Positions 18,071-27,252 of a stretch of DNA of 64,000 nucleotides are shown here, piece by piece. A program made the translations under genes and the position numbers. The DNA is from Paenibacillus sp. FSL R10-2734 (GTDB lineage Bacteria; Bacillota; Bacilli; Paenibacillales; Paenibacillaceae), in assembly GCF_037963865.1 (NCBI RefSeq), contig NZ_CP150170.1:2666001-2730000 (forward strand), in the 5' to 3' direction. The notes under the pieces are model-generated. The model had not been told where the DNA came from, did not search any database, and saw only the letters and a list, made by a program, of their open reading frames with translations. Numbering within the stretch: the first letter of the stretch is position 1; every line of letters begins with the position of its first letter.

Positions 18071-18140
18071 CAGAAGGGCAAACTACTATGAGTGCTGTGC
18101 ACAGCATTAAGGAAGAAAATGGGCCGCGAAGTTTGCTTAT
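18071..18140. other. Unassigned hairpin upstream of adhE
   Basis: GCAAACT (18078-18084) can pair with AGTTTGC (18130-18136); between them lies the perfect palindrome TGCTGTGCACAGCA (18093-18106). No U-run follows, so it is not an obvious terminator, and it does not match a riboswitch class that I know. It lies upstream of the likely adhE promoter and so would not be in the adhE leader. Confidence 0.35.
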
Positions 18141-18211
18141 TAAAGTATAATTTTAAGATTTTAAGGGTTTTTTAGCATAAAATAAGGTAAAAAATCTATA
18201 ATATGATCGAA

Positions 18212-18225
18212 TGAAAGCGCTTTGA
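18212..18225. promoter_or_regulatory. cre site upstream of adhE
   Basis: TGAAAGCGCTTTGA matches the palindromic CcpA consensus TGWAAGCGCTTWCA except at one position. It lies 26 bp before the Fnr/Rex-type box, so adhE probably has carbon control as well as redox control. Confidence 0.65.
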
Positions 18226-18250
18226 AAACAAATCAAAAAAACTTTATACT

Positions 18251-18295
18251 TTGTGAAAGATTTCACTATACAAGGTGGAAATGATGTGTTAAGAT
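18251..18295 (+). promoter_or_regulatory. Fnr (or Rex) operator and -10 of adhE
   Basis: TGTGA-AAGATT-TCACT at 18252-18267 fits the Fnr consensus. The longer form TTGTGAA-AGAT-TTCACTA (18251-18268) also fits the Firmicute Rex operator TTGTGAA-N4-TTCACAA with one mismatch, so either regulator or both may bind. TAAGAT at 18290-18295 is a -10 at the class II distance. The transcript would start near 18302, which rules out the in-frame ATG at 18298. Confidence 0.7.
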
Positions 18296-18342
18296 AAATG
18301 TGTAGAGAAAAACAACTAAAAATTGACAGGAGGACGAGGGAG

Positions 18343-20964
18343 ATGGCAGTTAAGAACGAGGTCGCCGCCCAAGTTAAGCAAGTTACCGCTGAAGAGTATA
18401 TTCAGAGTTTAGTGGATAAAGCAAAAAAAGCGCATAAGGCATTTATGGCGCTAGACCAAGAGCAAGTTAACACAATCGTTCATGCAATGGCGTTGGCTGG
18501 ACTCGACAAACATATGTACCTAGCAAAATTGGCCGTAGAAGAAACAGGACGCGGTGTATATGAAGACAAAATTACGAAGAACATCTTCTCGACAGAATAT
18601 ATCTGGCACGGAATTAAATATGATAAAACAGTAGGCGTTATTGAAGATAATGAATATGAGAACTTCCAAAAAATTGCTGAACCAGTCGGAATCGTTATGG
18701 GTATCACACCAGTAACCAACCCTACATCCACCACGATGTTTAAAGCGTTGATTTCGATTAAGACACGGAACCCTATTATATTCGGTTTCCACCCATCTGC
18801 GCAAGAGTGTAGTGCTGCAGCTGCTAAAATTCTTCATGATGCTGCCGTGAAAGCTGGCGCACCTGAGAACTGTATCCAATGGATTGAAATGCCAACAATG
18901 GACAAGACAAACGCATTGATGAACAACCCAGACGTTGCACTTATCTTGGCAACTGGCGGATCTGCAATGGTAAAAGCGGCTTATAGCTGTGGTAAACCTG
19001 CTCTTGGCGTAGGCCCTGGTAACGTACCTGCCTTCATCGAGAAGAGTGCGGATATCGATCAAGCGGTAACGGATATCATTCTTTCTAAAACATTCGATAA
19101 TGGTATGATCTGTGCTTCCGAGCAAGCAATTATTATTGAAGAACCAATCTTCGACCAAGTGAAGAAGAAAATGATCGCTAATGGCTGCTACTTTGTTAAT
19201 AAAGAAGAAGCTGGCAAGCTGACTAGCGGTGCAATGAACGTTGACAAATGTGCGGTTAACCCAGCAATCGTTGGTCAATCCGCAGTGAAAATTGCTGAAA
19301 TGTGTGGCATTCAAGTTCCTGCCGGTACAAAGATTCTCGTAGCAGAACTCGAAGGCGTAGGCACTAAATACCCACTGTCTGCTGAAAAATTGAGTCCGGT
19401 TCTTGCTTGCTACAAAGTTAAGAATGCTGATCAAGGTATCGAACGCGCAGCTGAAATCGTTGAATTTGGCGGTATGGGTCATAGCTCGGCTATTCACTCC
19501 AACAACGAAGAAGTGATCATGAAGTTCTCTAACCGTCTGCAAACAGGACGTATTCTCGTCAACTCGCCTTCAACACATGGCGCAATCGGCGATATCTATA
19601 ACACCAATATCCCTTCGCTGACTCTGGGCTGCGGATCTTATGGTCGCAACTCCGTATCGCAAAACGTTACAGCTATCAATTTGATCAACGTGAAAAGGGT
19701 GAATCGTCGTACCGTGAATATGCAATGGTTTAAAGTACCTGACAAGATTTACTTCGAAAAAGGTGCAACTCAGTACCTTGCCAAAATGCCTGATATCACA
19801 CGTGTAGCAATTATCACTGACCCTATGATGGTTAAACTTGGATATGTTGAAAGATTGGAACATTACCTGCGTCAACGTCAAACACCAGTGGCTATCGAAG
19901 TGTTCTCTGAAGTAGAACCAGATCCATCGACAACAACTGTTGAAAAAGGTACTGCAATGATGAACAGATTCCAACCGGACTGCATCATCGCACTTGGTGG
20001 TGGTTCCCCGATGGATGCTGCAAAAGGAATGTGGTTATTCTATGAACATCCAGATGCAGACTTTAACGGTCTGAAACAGAAATTCATGGATATCCGTAAA
20101 CGGGTTTACAAATTCCCTAAACTTGGAAATAAAGCGAAATTCGTTGCGATTCCAACAACTTCGGGTACAGGTTCGGAAGTTACATCTTTCGCAGTTATTA
20201 CAGATAAAACAACAGAAAATCATACTAAATATCCTTTGGCTGACTATGAGCTGACACCAGACGTAGCTATCATCGATCCTGAGTTTGTTTACAGCTTGCC
20301 AAAAACGGCTGTTGCTGATACAGGTATGGACGTATTGACACATGCTATCGAAGCTTATGTATCTGTTATGGCGAGTGACTACACGGATGGTCTTGCTATC
20401 AAAGCAATCCAACTGGTGTTCCAATACCTGGAAAGATCTGCACTACAAGGTGACAAGCTTGCCCGTGAGAAAATGCACAATGCATCGACATTGGCTGGTA
20501 TGGCTTTCGCGAATGCGTTCTTGGGTATTAACCACAGTTTGGCTCATAAATGGGGCGGACAGTATCACACCGCACATGGTCGTACTAATGCGATCCTTAT
20601 GCCACACGTTATCCGCTACAATGCTAAGAAACCTACGAAGTTCGCTTCGTTCCCTAAATATTCACACTTCATAGCTGACGAGCGTTACGCTGAAATTGCC
20701 CGCATTCTGGGATTGCCAGCTCGCACAACTGAAGAAGGCGTAACTAGCCTGATCAATGCTATTCGCGATATGAACAAAAAATTGGGTATCGAAGAGTCGT
20801 TCCAACAACTGGGCTTTGATCCTAAGGATTTCGAATCCCGTGTAGACTACTTGGCTGACCGTGCATTTGAAGATCAATGTACAACTGCCAATCCTAAGCT
20901 GCCATTGGTATCTGAACTAGCTGATGTATACCGTAATGCATTCTACGGAAGATTCGATAATTAA
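18343..20964 (+). CDS. adhE: Bifunctional acetaldehyde/alcohol dehydrogenase
   Basis: 873 residues. The N-terminal half is a CoA-acylating aldehyde dehydrogenase with the catalytic cysteine in NGMICASEQ (C257); the C-terminal half is an iron-dependent alcohol dehydrogenase with GGGSPMDAAKGMW and GMDVLTHAIEAYVS. Together they reduce acetyl-CoA to ethanol and regenerate NAD+ twice during fermentation; such proteins form spirosome filaments. The start was set at 18343 because AGGAGG stands 9 bp before it and the predicted transcript begins after the upstream ATG. The next genes are pflB and pflA, which supply the acetyl-CoA. Confidence 0.95.
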   Translation: MAVKNEVAAQVKQVTAEEYIQSLVDKAKKAHKAFMALDQEQVNTIVHAMALAGLDKHMYLAKLAVEETGRGVYEDKITKNIFSTEYIWHGIKYDKTVGVIEDNEYENFQKIAEPVGIVMGITPVTNPTSTTMFKALISIKTRNPIIFGFHPSAQECSAAAAKILHDAAVKAGAPENCIQWIEMPTMDKTNALMNNPDVALILATGGSAMVKAAYSCGKPALGVGPGNVPAFIEKSADIDQAVTDIILSKTFDNGMICASEQAIIIEEPIFDQVKKKMIANGCYFVNKEEAGKLTSGAMNVDKCAVNPAIVGQSAVKIAEMCGIQVPAGTKILVAELEGVGTKYPLSAEKLSPVLACYKVKNADQGIERAAEIVEFGGMGHSSAIHSNNEEVIMKFSNRLQTGRILVNSPSTHGAIGDIYNTNIPSLTLGCGSYGRNSVSQNVTAINLINVKRVNRRTVNMQWFKVPDKIYFEKGATQYLAKMPDITRVAIITDPMMVKLGYVERLEHYLRQRQTPVAIEVFSEVEPDPSTTTVEKGTAMMNRFQPDCIIALGGGSPMDAAKGMWLFYEHPDADFNGLKQKFMDIRKRVYKFPKLGNKAKFVAIPTTSGTGSEVTSFAVITDKTTENHTKYPLADYELTPDVAIIDPEFVYSLPKTAVADTGMDVLTHAIEAYVSVMASDYTDGLAIKAIQLVFQYLERSALQGDKLAREKMHNASTLAGMAFANAFLGINHSLAHKWGGQYHTAHGRTNAILMPHVIRYNAKKPTKFASFPKYSHFIADERYAEIARILGLPARTTEEGVTSLINAIRDMNKKLGIEESFQQLGFDPKDFESRVDYLADRAFEDQCTTANPKLPLVSELADVYRNAFYGRFDN

Positions 20965-21008
20965 TAATTGGTTAAATAGAGAATAGGATAGTTGTGGATT
21001 ATAAATAA

Positions 21009-21072
21009 AGTGACAAATATCACTGGAAAGGTGATATTTGTCACAGTATTTTTATAGAAAATAAACTAGAAT
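21009..21072 (+). promoter_or_regulatory. Tandem Fnr-type operators and -10 of pflB
   Basis: Two GTGA-N6-TCAC boxes stand at 21009-21024 (AGTGA-CAAATA-TCACT) and 21030-21045 (GGTGA-TATTTG-TCACA). Their cores are mirror images, so together they make a perfect 14-bp inverted repeat (21010-21023 and 21031-21044, 7-bp loop). TAGAAT at 21067-21072 lies 21 bp after the second box, the class II distance. The same repeat lies 46 bp past the adhE stop and is followed by a T-rich stretch, so it may also end the adhE transcript. The leader to pflB would be about 138 nt. Confidence 0.65.
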
Positions 21073-21216
21073 GTTTATATAAACAACGGTCCCACATATG
21101 AAATGTTGATTGTGAATTTTAGAACAACCACATCTTTTTGGGATCACGAGACACGGGATCAACCTTCAAGCCCGCGATCTCTACAAATATAATAAATATA
21201 GATGGAGGGATTTAGC

Positions 21217-23478
21217 ATGTCGGTGATTGAAAAAGATGTAAATGAAGTGAAATCCGGTTGGAGAAGTTTCACAAAAGGTAAATGGTCCAAGAAAGTAGAC
21301 GTTAACAACTTTATTGCTAGTAACATTAAACCTTATGAAGGAAACGAAGAATTCCTTGTAGGACCTACTAGTAACACAACTGAATTGTGGAAGATTATTT
21401 CTCAACTGAGCAAAGAAGAAAGAGAAAGAGGCGGCGTATGGGATGTTTCCCTAGATACTGTCTCCACAATCACTTCACATGCTCCAGGCTACATTGATAA
21501 GGACAAGGAACAAATTGTAGGCGTGCAGACTGACGCCCCTTTCAGACGTTCCATTCAGCCTTTCGGCGGAATCAAGATGATGGTTGATGCTACGAAGGCT
21601 TATGGCTTCGAGCTTCCACAAAACATCGTTGACATGTTCACGAACATTCGCAAAACGCATAACCAAGGCGTATTTGATGCATATACACCAGATATGAGAG
21701 CAGTGCGTAAATCCGGCGTTATCACAGGTCTTCCTGATGCTTACGGCCGCGGACGCATCATCGGCGACTACCGCCGCATCGCTCTATACGGTATTGATTT
21801 CCTGATTAAAGACAAAAAACAACAACTAACTGAGCTTGAAGTTGATTCCATGACTGAAGAAGTAATTCGTTTGCGTGAAGAGCTGTCTGAGCAAATTCGT
21901 GCACTGGGCGAATTGAAACAAATGGCAGCTGCTCACGGTATGGATATTTCCAAACCAGCGACCAACTTTAAAGAAGCTACTCAATGGGTATACTTCGGAT
22001 ATCTGGCAGCAGTTAAAGAGCAAAATGGTGCGGCGATGTCCCTAGGACGTGTATCTTCCTTCCTAGACATCTATGCAGAACGCGATATTGAAGAAGGTAC
22101 TTTGACTGAAGAGCAAGTCCAAGAAATTGTCGACCATTTCGTAATGAAACTGCGTATTGTGAAATTCTTGCGGACACCGGACTATAACGATCTGTTCTCC
22201 GGTGACCCTACTTGGGTAACTGAATCCATTGGTGGTATGGCAGAAGACGGAACAACTCGTGTTACCAAGAACAGCTTCCGGTTCCTGAACACTCTGTATA
22301 ACTTGGGTCCAGCTCCGGAACCAAACTTAACTGTTCTGTGGTCCGAAAGATTGCCTGAAGGCTTTAAAAAATATTGTGCTAAGGTTTCTATCGAAACTAG
22401 TGCAATTCAGTATGAAAATGACGATCTAATGCGTCCATACTGGGGTGACGATTATGCTATTGCTTGTTGCGTATCTCCAATGCGTATCGGTAAACAAATG
22501 CAGTTCTTTGGCGCTCGTGCCAACCTGGCAAAAGCTTTGCTGTATGCTATTAATGGTGGTAAAGACGAAAAGTCCGGAGCACAAGTTGGACCGGAATTCC
22601 CAGCAATCACTTCTGAATATCTAGATTATGACGAAGTAATGAAACGCTTCAAACCGATGATGGAGTGGTTAGCTAAGACTTATGTTAACACTTTGAACAT
22701 CATTCACTATATGCATGACAAATATTCTTACGAACGTATTGAAATGGCACTGCATGATCGCGACATTCTGCGTACGATGGCTTGCGGTATCGCTGGTCTG
22801 TCCGTTGCAGCTGACTCACTGAGTGCTATTAAATACGCGAAGGTTAAACCAATTCGTAACGAAGAAGGTATTGCAATTGACTTCGAAACCGAAGGTGAAT
22901 TCCCTTGCTACGGTAACAATGATGATGCTGTAGATAACATCGCAGTAGAATTGGTTGAAACATTCATGTCTATGATTCGTAAACACAAAACATATCGTGA
23001 TGCTGTTCCGACTCAATCGGTATTGACCATTACTTCGAATGTAGTGTACGGTAAGAAGACAGGTACAACACCTGACGGACGTAAGAAAGGCGAACCATTC
23101 GCACCAGGTGCTAACCCAATGCACGGACGCGACAAGAAAGGTGCCCTGGCTTCACTGAACTCTGTAGCCAAACTGCCTTACTCCGATGCACAAGATGGTA
23201 TCTCCAATACGTTCTCCATCGTACCTAAGGCACTGGGTAAAGACGATGAATCCTGTAAGTCTAACCTGGTACACATGATGGACGGATACTTCCATAACAA
23301 CGCTCAGCATTTGAATGTTAACGTATTTAACCGTGAACAGCTGCTGGACGCTATGGATCATCCAGAGAACTATCCACAATTGACTATCCGCGTATCCGGC
23401 TATGCTGTTAATTTCATCAAGCTGACTCGCGAACAACAAATGGATGTAGTTAACCGTACGTTCCATGGTTCGATGTAA
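21217..23478 (+). CDS. pflB: Pyruvate formate-lyase
   Basis: 753 residues. This glycyl-radical enzyme splits pyruvate with CoA into acetyl-CoA and formate in anaerobic cells. The paired active-site cysteines are C417-C418 (AIACCVSPMR) and the radical glycine is G728 in RVSGYAVNF near the C-terminus, all at the expected spacing. The ATG at 21217 follows GGAGGG at a normal distance; the ATG 15 bp upstream has no such site. The activating enzyme pflA follows after a terminator-like hairpin, which suggests far more PflB than PflA is made. Confidence 0.97.
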   Translation: MSVIEKDVNEVKSGWRSFTKGKWSKKVDVNNFIASNIKPYEGNEEFLVGPTSNTTELWKIISQLSKEERERGGVWDVSLDTVSTITSHAPGYIDKDKEQIVGVQTDAPFRRSIQPFGGIKMMVDATKAYGFELPQNIVDMFTNIRKTHNQGVFDAYTPDMRAVRKSGVITGLPDAYGRGRIIGDYRRIALYGIDFLIKDKKQQLTELEVDSMTEEVIRLREELSEQIRALGELKQMAAAHGMDISKPATNFKEATQWVYFGYLAAVKEQNGAAMSLGRVSSFLDIYAERDIEEGTLTEEQVQEIVDHFVMKLRIVKFLRTPDYNDLFSGDPTWVTESIGGMAEDGTTRVTKNSFRFLNTLYNLGPAPEPNLTVLWSERLPEGFKKYCAKVSIETSAIQYENDDLMRPYWGDDYAIACCVSPMRIGKQMQFFGARANLAKALLYAINGGKDEKSGAQVGPEFPAITSEYLDYDEVMKRFKPMMEWLAKTYVNTLNIIHYMHDKYSYERIEMALHDRDILRTMACGIAGLSVAADSLSAIKYAKVKPIRNEEGIAIDFETEGEFPCYGNNDDAVDNIAVELVETFMSMIRKHKTYRDAVPTQSVLTITSNVVYGKKTGTTPDGRKKGEPFAPGANPMHGRDKKGALASLNSVAKLPYSDAQDGISNTFSIVPKALGKDDESCKSNLVHMMDGYFHNNAQHLNVNVFNREQLLDAMDHPENYPQLTIRVSGYAVNFIKLTREQQMDVVNRTFHGSM

Positions 23479-23508
23479 TTAAGTTATAAATTGAAATAAT
23501 TGCAAGGA

Positions 23509-23540
23509 AGATACCGCCCTTGTCTCAAGGGCGGTAATAT
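23509..23540 (+). terminator. Terminator or attenuator between pflB and pflA
   Basis: ACCGCCCTTG (23513-23522) and CAAGGGCGGT (23526-23535) form a perfect 10-bp stem with a 3-nt loop, but the following U-run is weak. Read-through to pflA is likely. Confidence 0.7.
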
Positions 23541-23667
23541 CTTGTTTGAGAATTGTTAAAATTTTAAATTTCACGGCCGCGATTAAGGGAAATGACAGTC
23601 TCAAGGACAGGGAGCTTCTTCGTGAAAGAGGGACTGTTAGTCTATCGTGGCGAAAGGATGACATCCT

Positions 23668-24405
23668 ATGATTAAAGGTCGCATACACTCCTTGGAAACC
23701 TTTGGAACCGTTGACGGACCTGGTATTCGTTTTGTCTTATTTATGCAGGGCTGCTTACTGAAATGCCAATATTGTCATAATCCTGATACTTGGGCTTTAG
23801 ATGAAGGCAAAGAAATGAGTTTGGAAGAAGTACTTTCGGAGATCGAGCCATATTTAAACTACTATCGTTCATCCGGTGGTGGATTGACAGTATCCGGTGG
23901 AGAACCAACCTTGCAGGCACAATTTGTAAAACAGTTATTTACGGAAGTTAAGAAACGTTGGAATTTGCACACCACACTAGATAGCAACGGTTATAACGAA
24001 GGTGACAAGATTACTGACTTATTGGATGTTACTGATTTGGTTATGCTTGACTTGAAGCATATTGATGATGAAGCACACATTAAGTTAACTGGTAAATCTA
24101 ATGAGCGTACCTTAAAGCTTGCACGCTGGCTGTCGGATCATAATCGTAAGATGTGGATTAGACATGTTTACGTTCCAGGCATTCATAATCGTGAAGAGGA
24201 CCTTATTAATTTAGGTCGTTTTATTGGAACCTTAAATGGCGTTGAGAAGTTCGAAATATTACCTTATCATCAAATGGGTATCTATAAATGGGAAATGCTC
24301 GGCAAGCCGTATGAATTGGAAGGAGTGCCTTCCCCTTCGGATGAAGAAGTTCAGCGGGCATACCGCCTGGTTGAAGAAGGTCGCAAGCAGACAGCGCTGG
24401 TATAA
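23668..24405 (+). CDS. pflA: Pyruvate formate-lyase activating enzyme
   Basis: 245-residue radical SAM enzyme that makes the glycyl radical in PflB. The 4Fe-4S motif C-x3-C-x2-C is present as GCLLKCQYCHNPDTW, followed by the glycine-rich SAM site SGGGLTVSGGEPTLQ. The N-terminus GRIHSLETFGTVDGPGIRFVLFMQGC is typical of PflA. Ribosome site GAAAGGA. Confidence 0.95.
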   Translation: MIKGRIHSLETFGTVDGPGIRFVLFMQGCLLKCQYCHNPDTWALDEGKEMSLEEVLSEIEPYLNYYRSSGGGLTVSGGEPTLQAQFVKQLFTEVKKRWNLHTTLDSNGYNEGDKITDLLDVTDLVMLDLKHIDDEAHIKLTGKSNERTLKLARWLSDHNRKMWIRHVYVPGIHNREEDLINLGRFIGTLNGVEKFEILPYHQMGIYKWEMLGKPYELEGVPSPSDEEVQRAYRLVEEGRKQTALV

Positions 24406-24423
24406 TTGATAGCTACATTAAGT

Positions 24424-24467
24424 AAAGCCGTTCCTCAGTGAAGTACTTCTGAAGGAATGGCTTTTTG
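24424..24467 (+). terminator. Terminator after pflA
   Basis: AGCCGTTCCT pairs with AGGAATGGCT (one wobble) and is followed by TTTTTG. Confidence 0.8.
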
Positions 24468-24830
24468 TTATGTAAAGGGCGTGTGTGGCGTCTTTAAAAA
24501 GGGGGAATTTTGTCTTTATCCTGTTTAAAACATGATATATTTACAGCTGATAAATAAGGAGATTAAAATTACATAGTGATAGATATTATATCAATATTTA
24601 CAATTGTGATTATTTTTATCTAAATTTATGTTCGTTAAAATAACATGATAAGCGATTAATTGTAATTATTACTATTATAAAGTTATATTACATAACATGA
24701 TGTGTAGTTGATTCCGCTTTCATTAGAGATTTTTATCCCTATAGTGGATGAATCTTAACCTTACGAGAATGGAGTCTATTTTCTATAATAAGAAGTGTAA
24801 AGCACAACATTATATGGGGGGTCACAAGAA
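24468..24830. other. AT-rich intergenic region before importer 2
   Basis: No gene is visible. It holds TTGTAATTATTACTA (24660-24674), a 7-1-7 Fur-family-like palindrome close in sequence to the Zur boxes before znuA; in such AT-rich DNA chance is a real possibility. A partial Fnr-like half site (TGTGA) lies near 24606. The importer promoter must lie here but no clear -35/-10 pair was chosen. Confidence 0.35.
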
Positions 24831-26240
24831 ATGAAAAAAGGAATGACTTTGCTATTGTCCCTGATTTTTGTATCATCAGCTTTACTGGCAGGTTGCGGAA
24901 GCAGCAATAATGCATCTTCTAACAAAGGAGATGGAAACGCTACCGCGACGAATGCAGCGGATGCTACAAATGCTCCAGCTACAGAAGAACCGGTAAGCAG
25001 CGAACCGTTCGAAATGACGATTCGTCACACTCAAATCGGTGCAGACAAACAGAAACGTCTAGCTATTCTGCAAGAAGTAGTGAAAAAGGTAGAAGGGGAT
25101 GTACCGGGCCTAACCTTTAAACTTGATGGAGTAGATTCAGATGTAAACCGTAAAGAAAAATTGCGTGGTGAAATGGCTGCAGGTAATCCACCAGAGATCT
25201 TCGATCTGTTTGGTAGCCCTGACTCTAAGATCTATGCTAAAGAAGGTAAATTACTTGACCTGACTCCAATCCTTGAGGAACTTGGAATTAAGGATAAATT
25301 CTCAAATCTTGATCCTTTCACTTATGAAGGAAAAATTTACGGATTGCCGATCGGTGGATCTGGTGAAGGATTCTTCTACAACAAAGAATACTACAATAGC
25401 AAGGGTTGGAAAGCTCCAACAACATTTGCTGAATTGGAACAACAATTGGCTGACATCAAGGCTGACGGAAAAGTACCTTTGGCTGGTGCATCTAAGGCTG
25501 GTTGGGTACCACTTATGCTAGCTAACCACTTGTGGTCACGTTATGCAGGCCCAGATGTAACCGCTAAATTCGCAACAGGCGAAGCTAAATGGACTGATCC
25601 AAACGTTGTAAAAGGCTTTGCGAAGTACAAAGAATGGGTTGACAAAGGATACTTCAAAAAAGGCGAGCTTGGTTTCGAGTATGCTGAATACACAACACAA
25701 TTCACTAGTAGTGAAGCAATCCTGCTGTATGATGGTACTTGGAAATCCTCCGTATTTAAAACTGGACAATCCGGCGAAGGTTTGATCGGTAAAGTTGGAT
25801 TCTTCAATATTCCTCCAGTTGATGGTGGAGTAGGCGACCAAACTGCATTGATGCGCGATGTAAACAACGGCTACGGCTTCTCTGCTTCTGCTGAAAAAGA
25901 TCCACGTCAATTGGCTGCTGTGAAGTCTTTTATCAAGAACTTGTTTAACGAAGAAATGCAATTACGTGGACTTGTTGAAGATGGCGTATTGCCAGCAATG
26001 AAAATCGACCAGAATGTACTGAATGAAAATATTACTGATGATCTGATGAGCGAAATCGTAGGTGTACTTAATAACTCACAATCTTCGTTCCCAGCATTTG
26101 ACTCTCTTGTTCAAGCTGATGTAACTACAGAAATCAGTAACATTCAAATTCAAAAGCTAATTGGTGGTCAGACGACTCCAGAGAAAATGGGCGAAGTTCT
26201 ACAAAAGGTACAAGAAGAAGCAAACGCAGCAGTTGAATAA
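24831..26240 (+). CDS. Sugar-binding lipoprotein of importer 2
   Basis: 469-residue extracellular solute-binding protein (family 1). The signal peptide ends in the lipobox LLAGC, followed by a Ser/Asn/Ala/Thr-rich tether. It is the first gene of a five-gene set (binding protein, two permeases, kinase, regulator), all in one direction. A hairpin after it probably lets only part of transcription pass to the permeases. Ribosome site GGGGGG. The ligand is unknown; the protein is diverged from the other two binding proteins in the window. Confidence 0.88.
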   Translation: MKKGMTLLLSLIFVSSALLAGCGSSNNASSNKGDGNATATNAADATNAPATEEPVSSEPFEMTIRHTQIGADKQKRLAILQEVVKKVEGDVPGLTFKLDGVDSDVNRKEKLRGEMAAGNPPEIFDLFGSPDSKIYAKEGKLLDLTPILEELGIKDKFSNLDPFTYEGKIYGLPIGGSGEGFFYNKEYYNSKGWKAPTTFAELEQQLADIKADGKVPLAGASKAGWVPLMLANHLWSRYAGPDVTAKFATGEAKWTDPNVVKGFAKYKEWVDKGYFKKGELGFEYAEYTTQFTSSEAILLYDGTWKSSVFKTGQSGEGLIGKVGFFNIPPVDGGVGDQTALMRDVNNGYGFSASAEKDPRQLAAVKSFIKNLFNEEMQLRGLVEDGVLPAMKIDQNVLNENITDDLMSEIVGVLNNSQSSFPAFDSLVQADVTTEISNIQIQKLIGGQTTPEKMGEVLQKVQEEANAAVE

Positions 26241-26254
26241 GTAGCTGCAAATTG

Positions 26255-26290
26255 AATGTACCCTGGTGCCAGAACCAGGGTACATTTTTA
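26255..26290 (+). terminator. Partial terminator between binding protein and permeases
   Basis: AATGTACCCTGGT (26255-26267) and ACCAGGGTACATT (26274-26286) form a perfect 13-bp stem followed by a short T-run. Confidence 0.8.
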
Positions 26291-26367
26291 AACTTAATGA
26301 ATTTATGTGTTTGCAAAGATCTACAACATTCAATGTTCGCCAGATGTCAAAGCAACCGGAGGTAGTC

Positions 26368-27252
26368 ATGAATAAAGCACTAAGAAATCCATTGGTATTT
26401 TTCCTTTTTATTCTTCCAGCACTGATCTTGTTCACGATGTTCTTCATCTATCCCATCTTTAGTTCAATCTATTATAGCTTTACTAGCTGGAATGGTGTAT
26501 CTGACACAGTCAAGTCTGCCGGAATCAGTAATTTTGAAAAGGCATTAGGAGATGAACGATTCTGGATATCTGTCAAAAATAACGGCTTCTTCATTCTTTT
26601 CTCCTGTTTTGTACAGGTACCGTTAATCATATTCTTCTCATTATTGATATCAAATGTAAAGAAGCTAAAAGGCTTATATAAGACAGCAGTCTTCATGCCT
26701 TCCATTATGTCTACAGCAGTTATCGGTATTCTATGGGGCTTCATTTATGAGCCCAACATTGGACTTTTAAATAAGGTTCTTGGCTTAGTTGGTATTGATC
26801 CAATTTACTGGCTGTCGGATGAGAGATTCGCAATGGTGTCCATTCTGATCACGAATGCTTGGCAGTGGACCGGATTCTATATTGTAATGGTACTGGCAGC
26901 TATCCTGTCGATCCCAGGCGAATTGGACGAAGCTGCAGCCATTGATGGTGCAACTGGATTCCAACGTGCTACACGCATCACGCTTCCGCTAATCGTTCCG
27001 ATCATCTCTGTTGTGATCATGTTGTCCATTGCTGGAGCAATGAAAGCGGCGGATATCGTCATTGTTATGACTAAGGGTGGACCTGCTGGTTCAACCGATG
27101 TAATGGCAACTTACATGATTAAATATGCTATCACTAACTTTAAGTACGGGTACGGTAATGCCATTGCAGTCCTGATCTTTGTATTTACACTGGTGGTTAC
27201 AGCCATTTATCAGCTGCTGATAGCCCGACGCACAGAAAGGATTGAATACTGA
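26368..27252 (+). CDS. CUT1 sugar ABC transporter permease (importer 2, first)
   Basis: 294 residues with six helices and the EAA loop EAAAIDGATGFQRATRITLPLI. The ATG at 26368 has GGAGGT 4 bp before it; an in-frame start 102 bp upstream would begin inside the terminator hairpin and adds a non-hydrophobic tail, so it was rejected. The stop codon shares its last base with the next ATG. Confidence 0.9.
   Translation: MNKALRNPLVFFLFILPALILFTMFFIYPIFSSIYYSFTSWNGVSDTVKSAGISNFEKALGDERFWISVKNNGFFILFSCFVQVPLIIFFSLLISNVKKLKGLYKTAVFMPSIMSTAVIGILWGFIYEPNIGLLNKVLGLVGIDPIYWLSDERFAMVSILITNAWQWTGFYIVMVLAAILSIPGELDEAAAIDGATGFQRATRITLPLIVPIISVVIMLSIAGAMKAADIVIVMTKGGPAGSTDVMATYMIKYAITNFKYGYGNAIAVLIFVFTLVVTAIYQLLIARRTERIEY

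Noticed and set aside
18298..18342. Upstream ATG of adhE adding 15 residues
   Set aside because: It falls before the predicted transcript start and has no ribosome site, whereas the ATG at 18343 has AGGAGG.
18520..19542. 340-codon minus-strand frame opposite adhE
   Set aside because: Cys/His/Phe-rich shadow of the well-supported adhE frame; no start signal.
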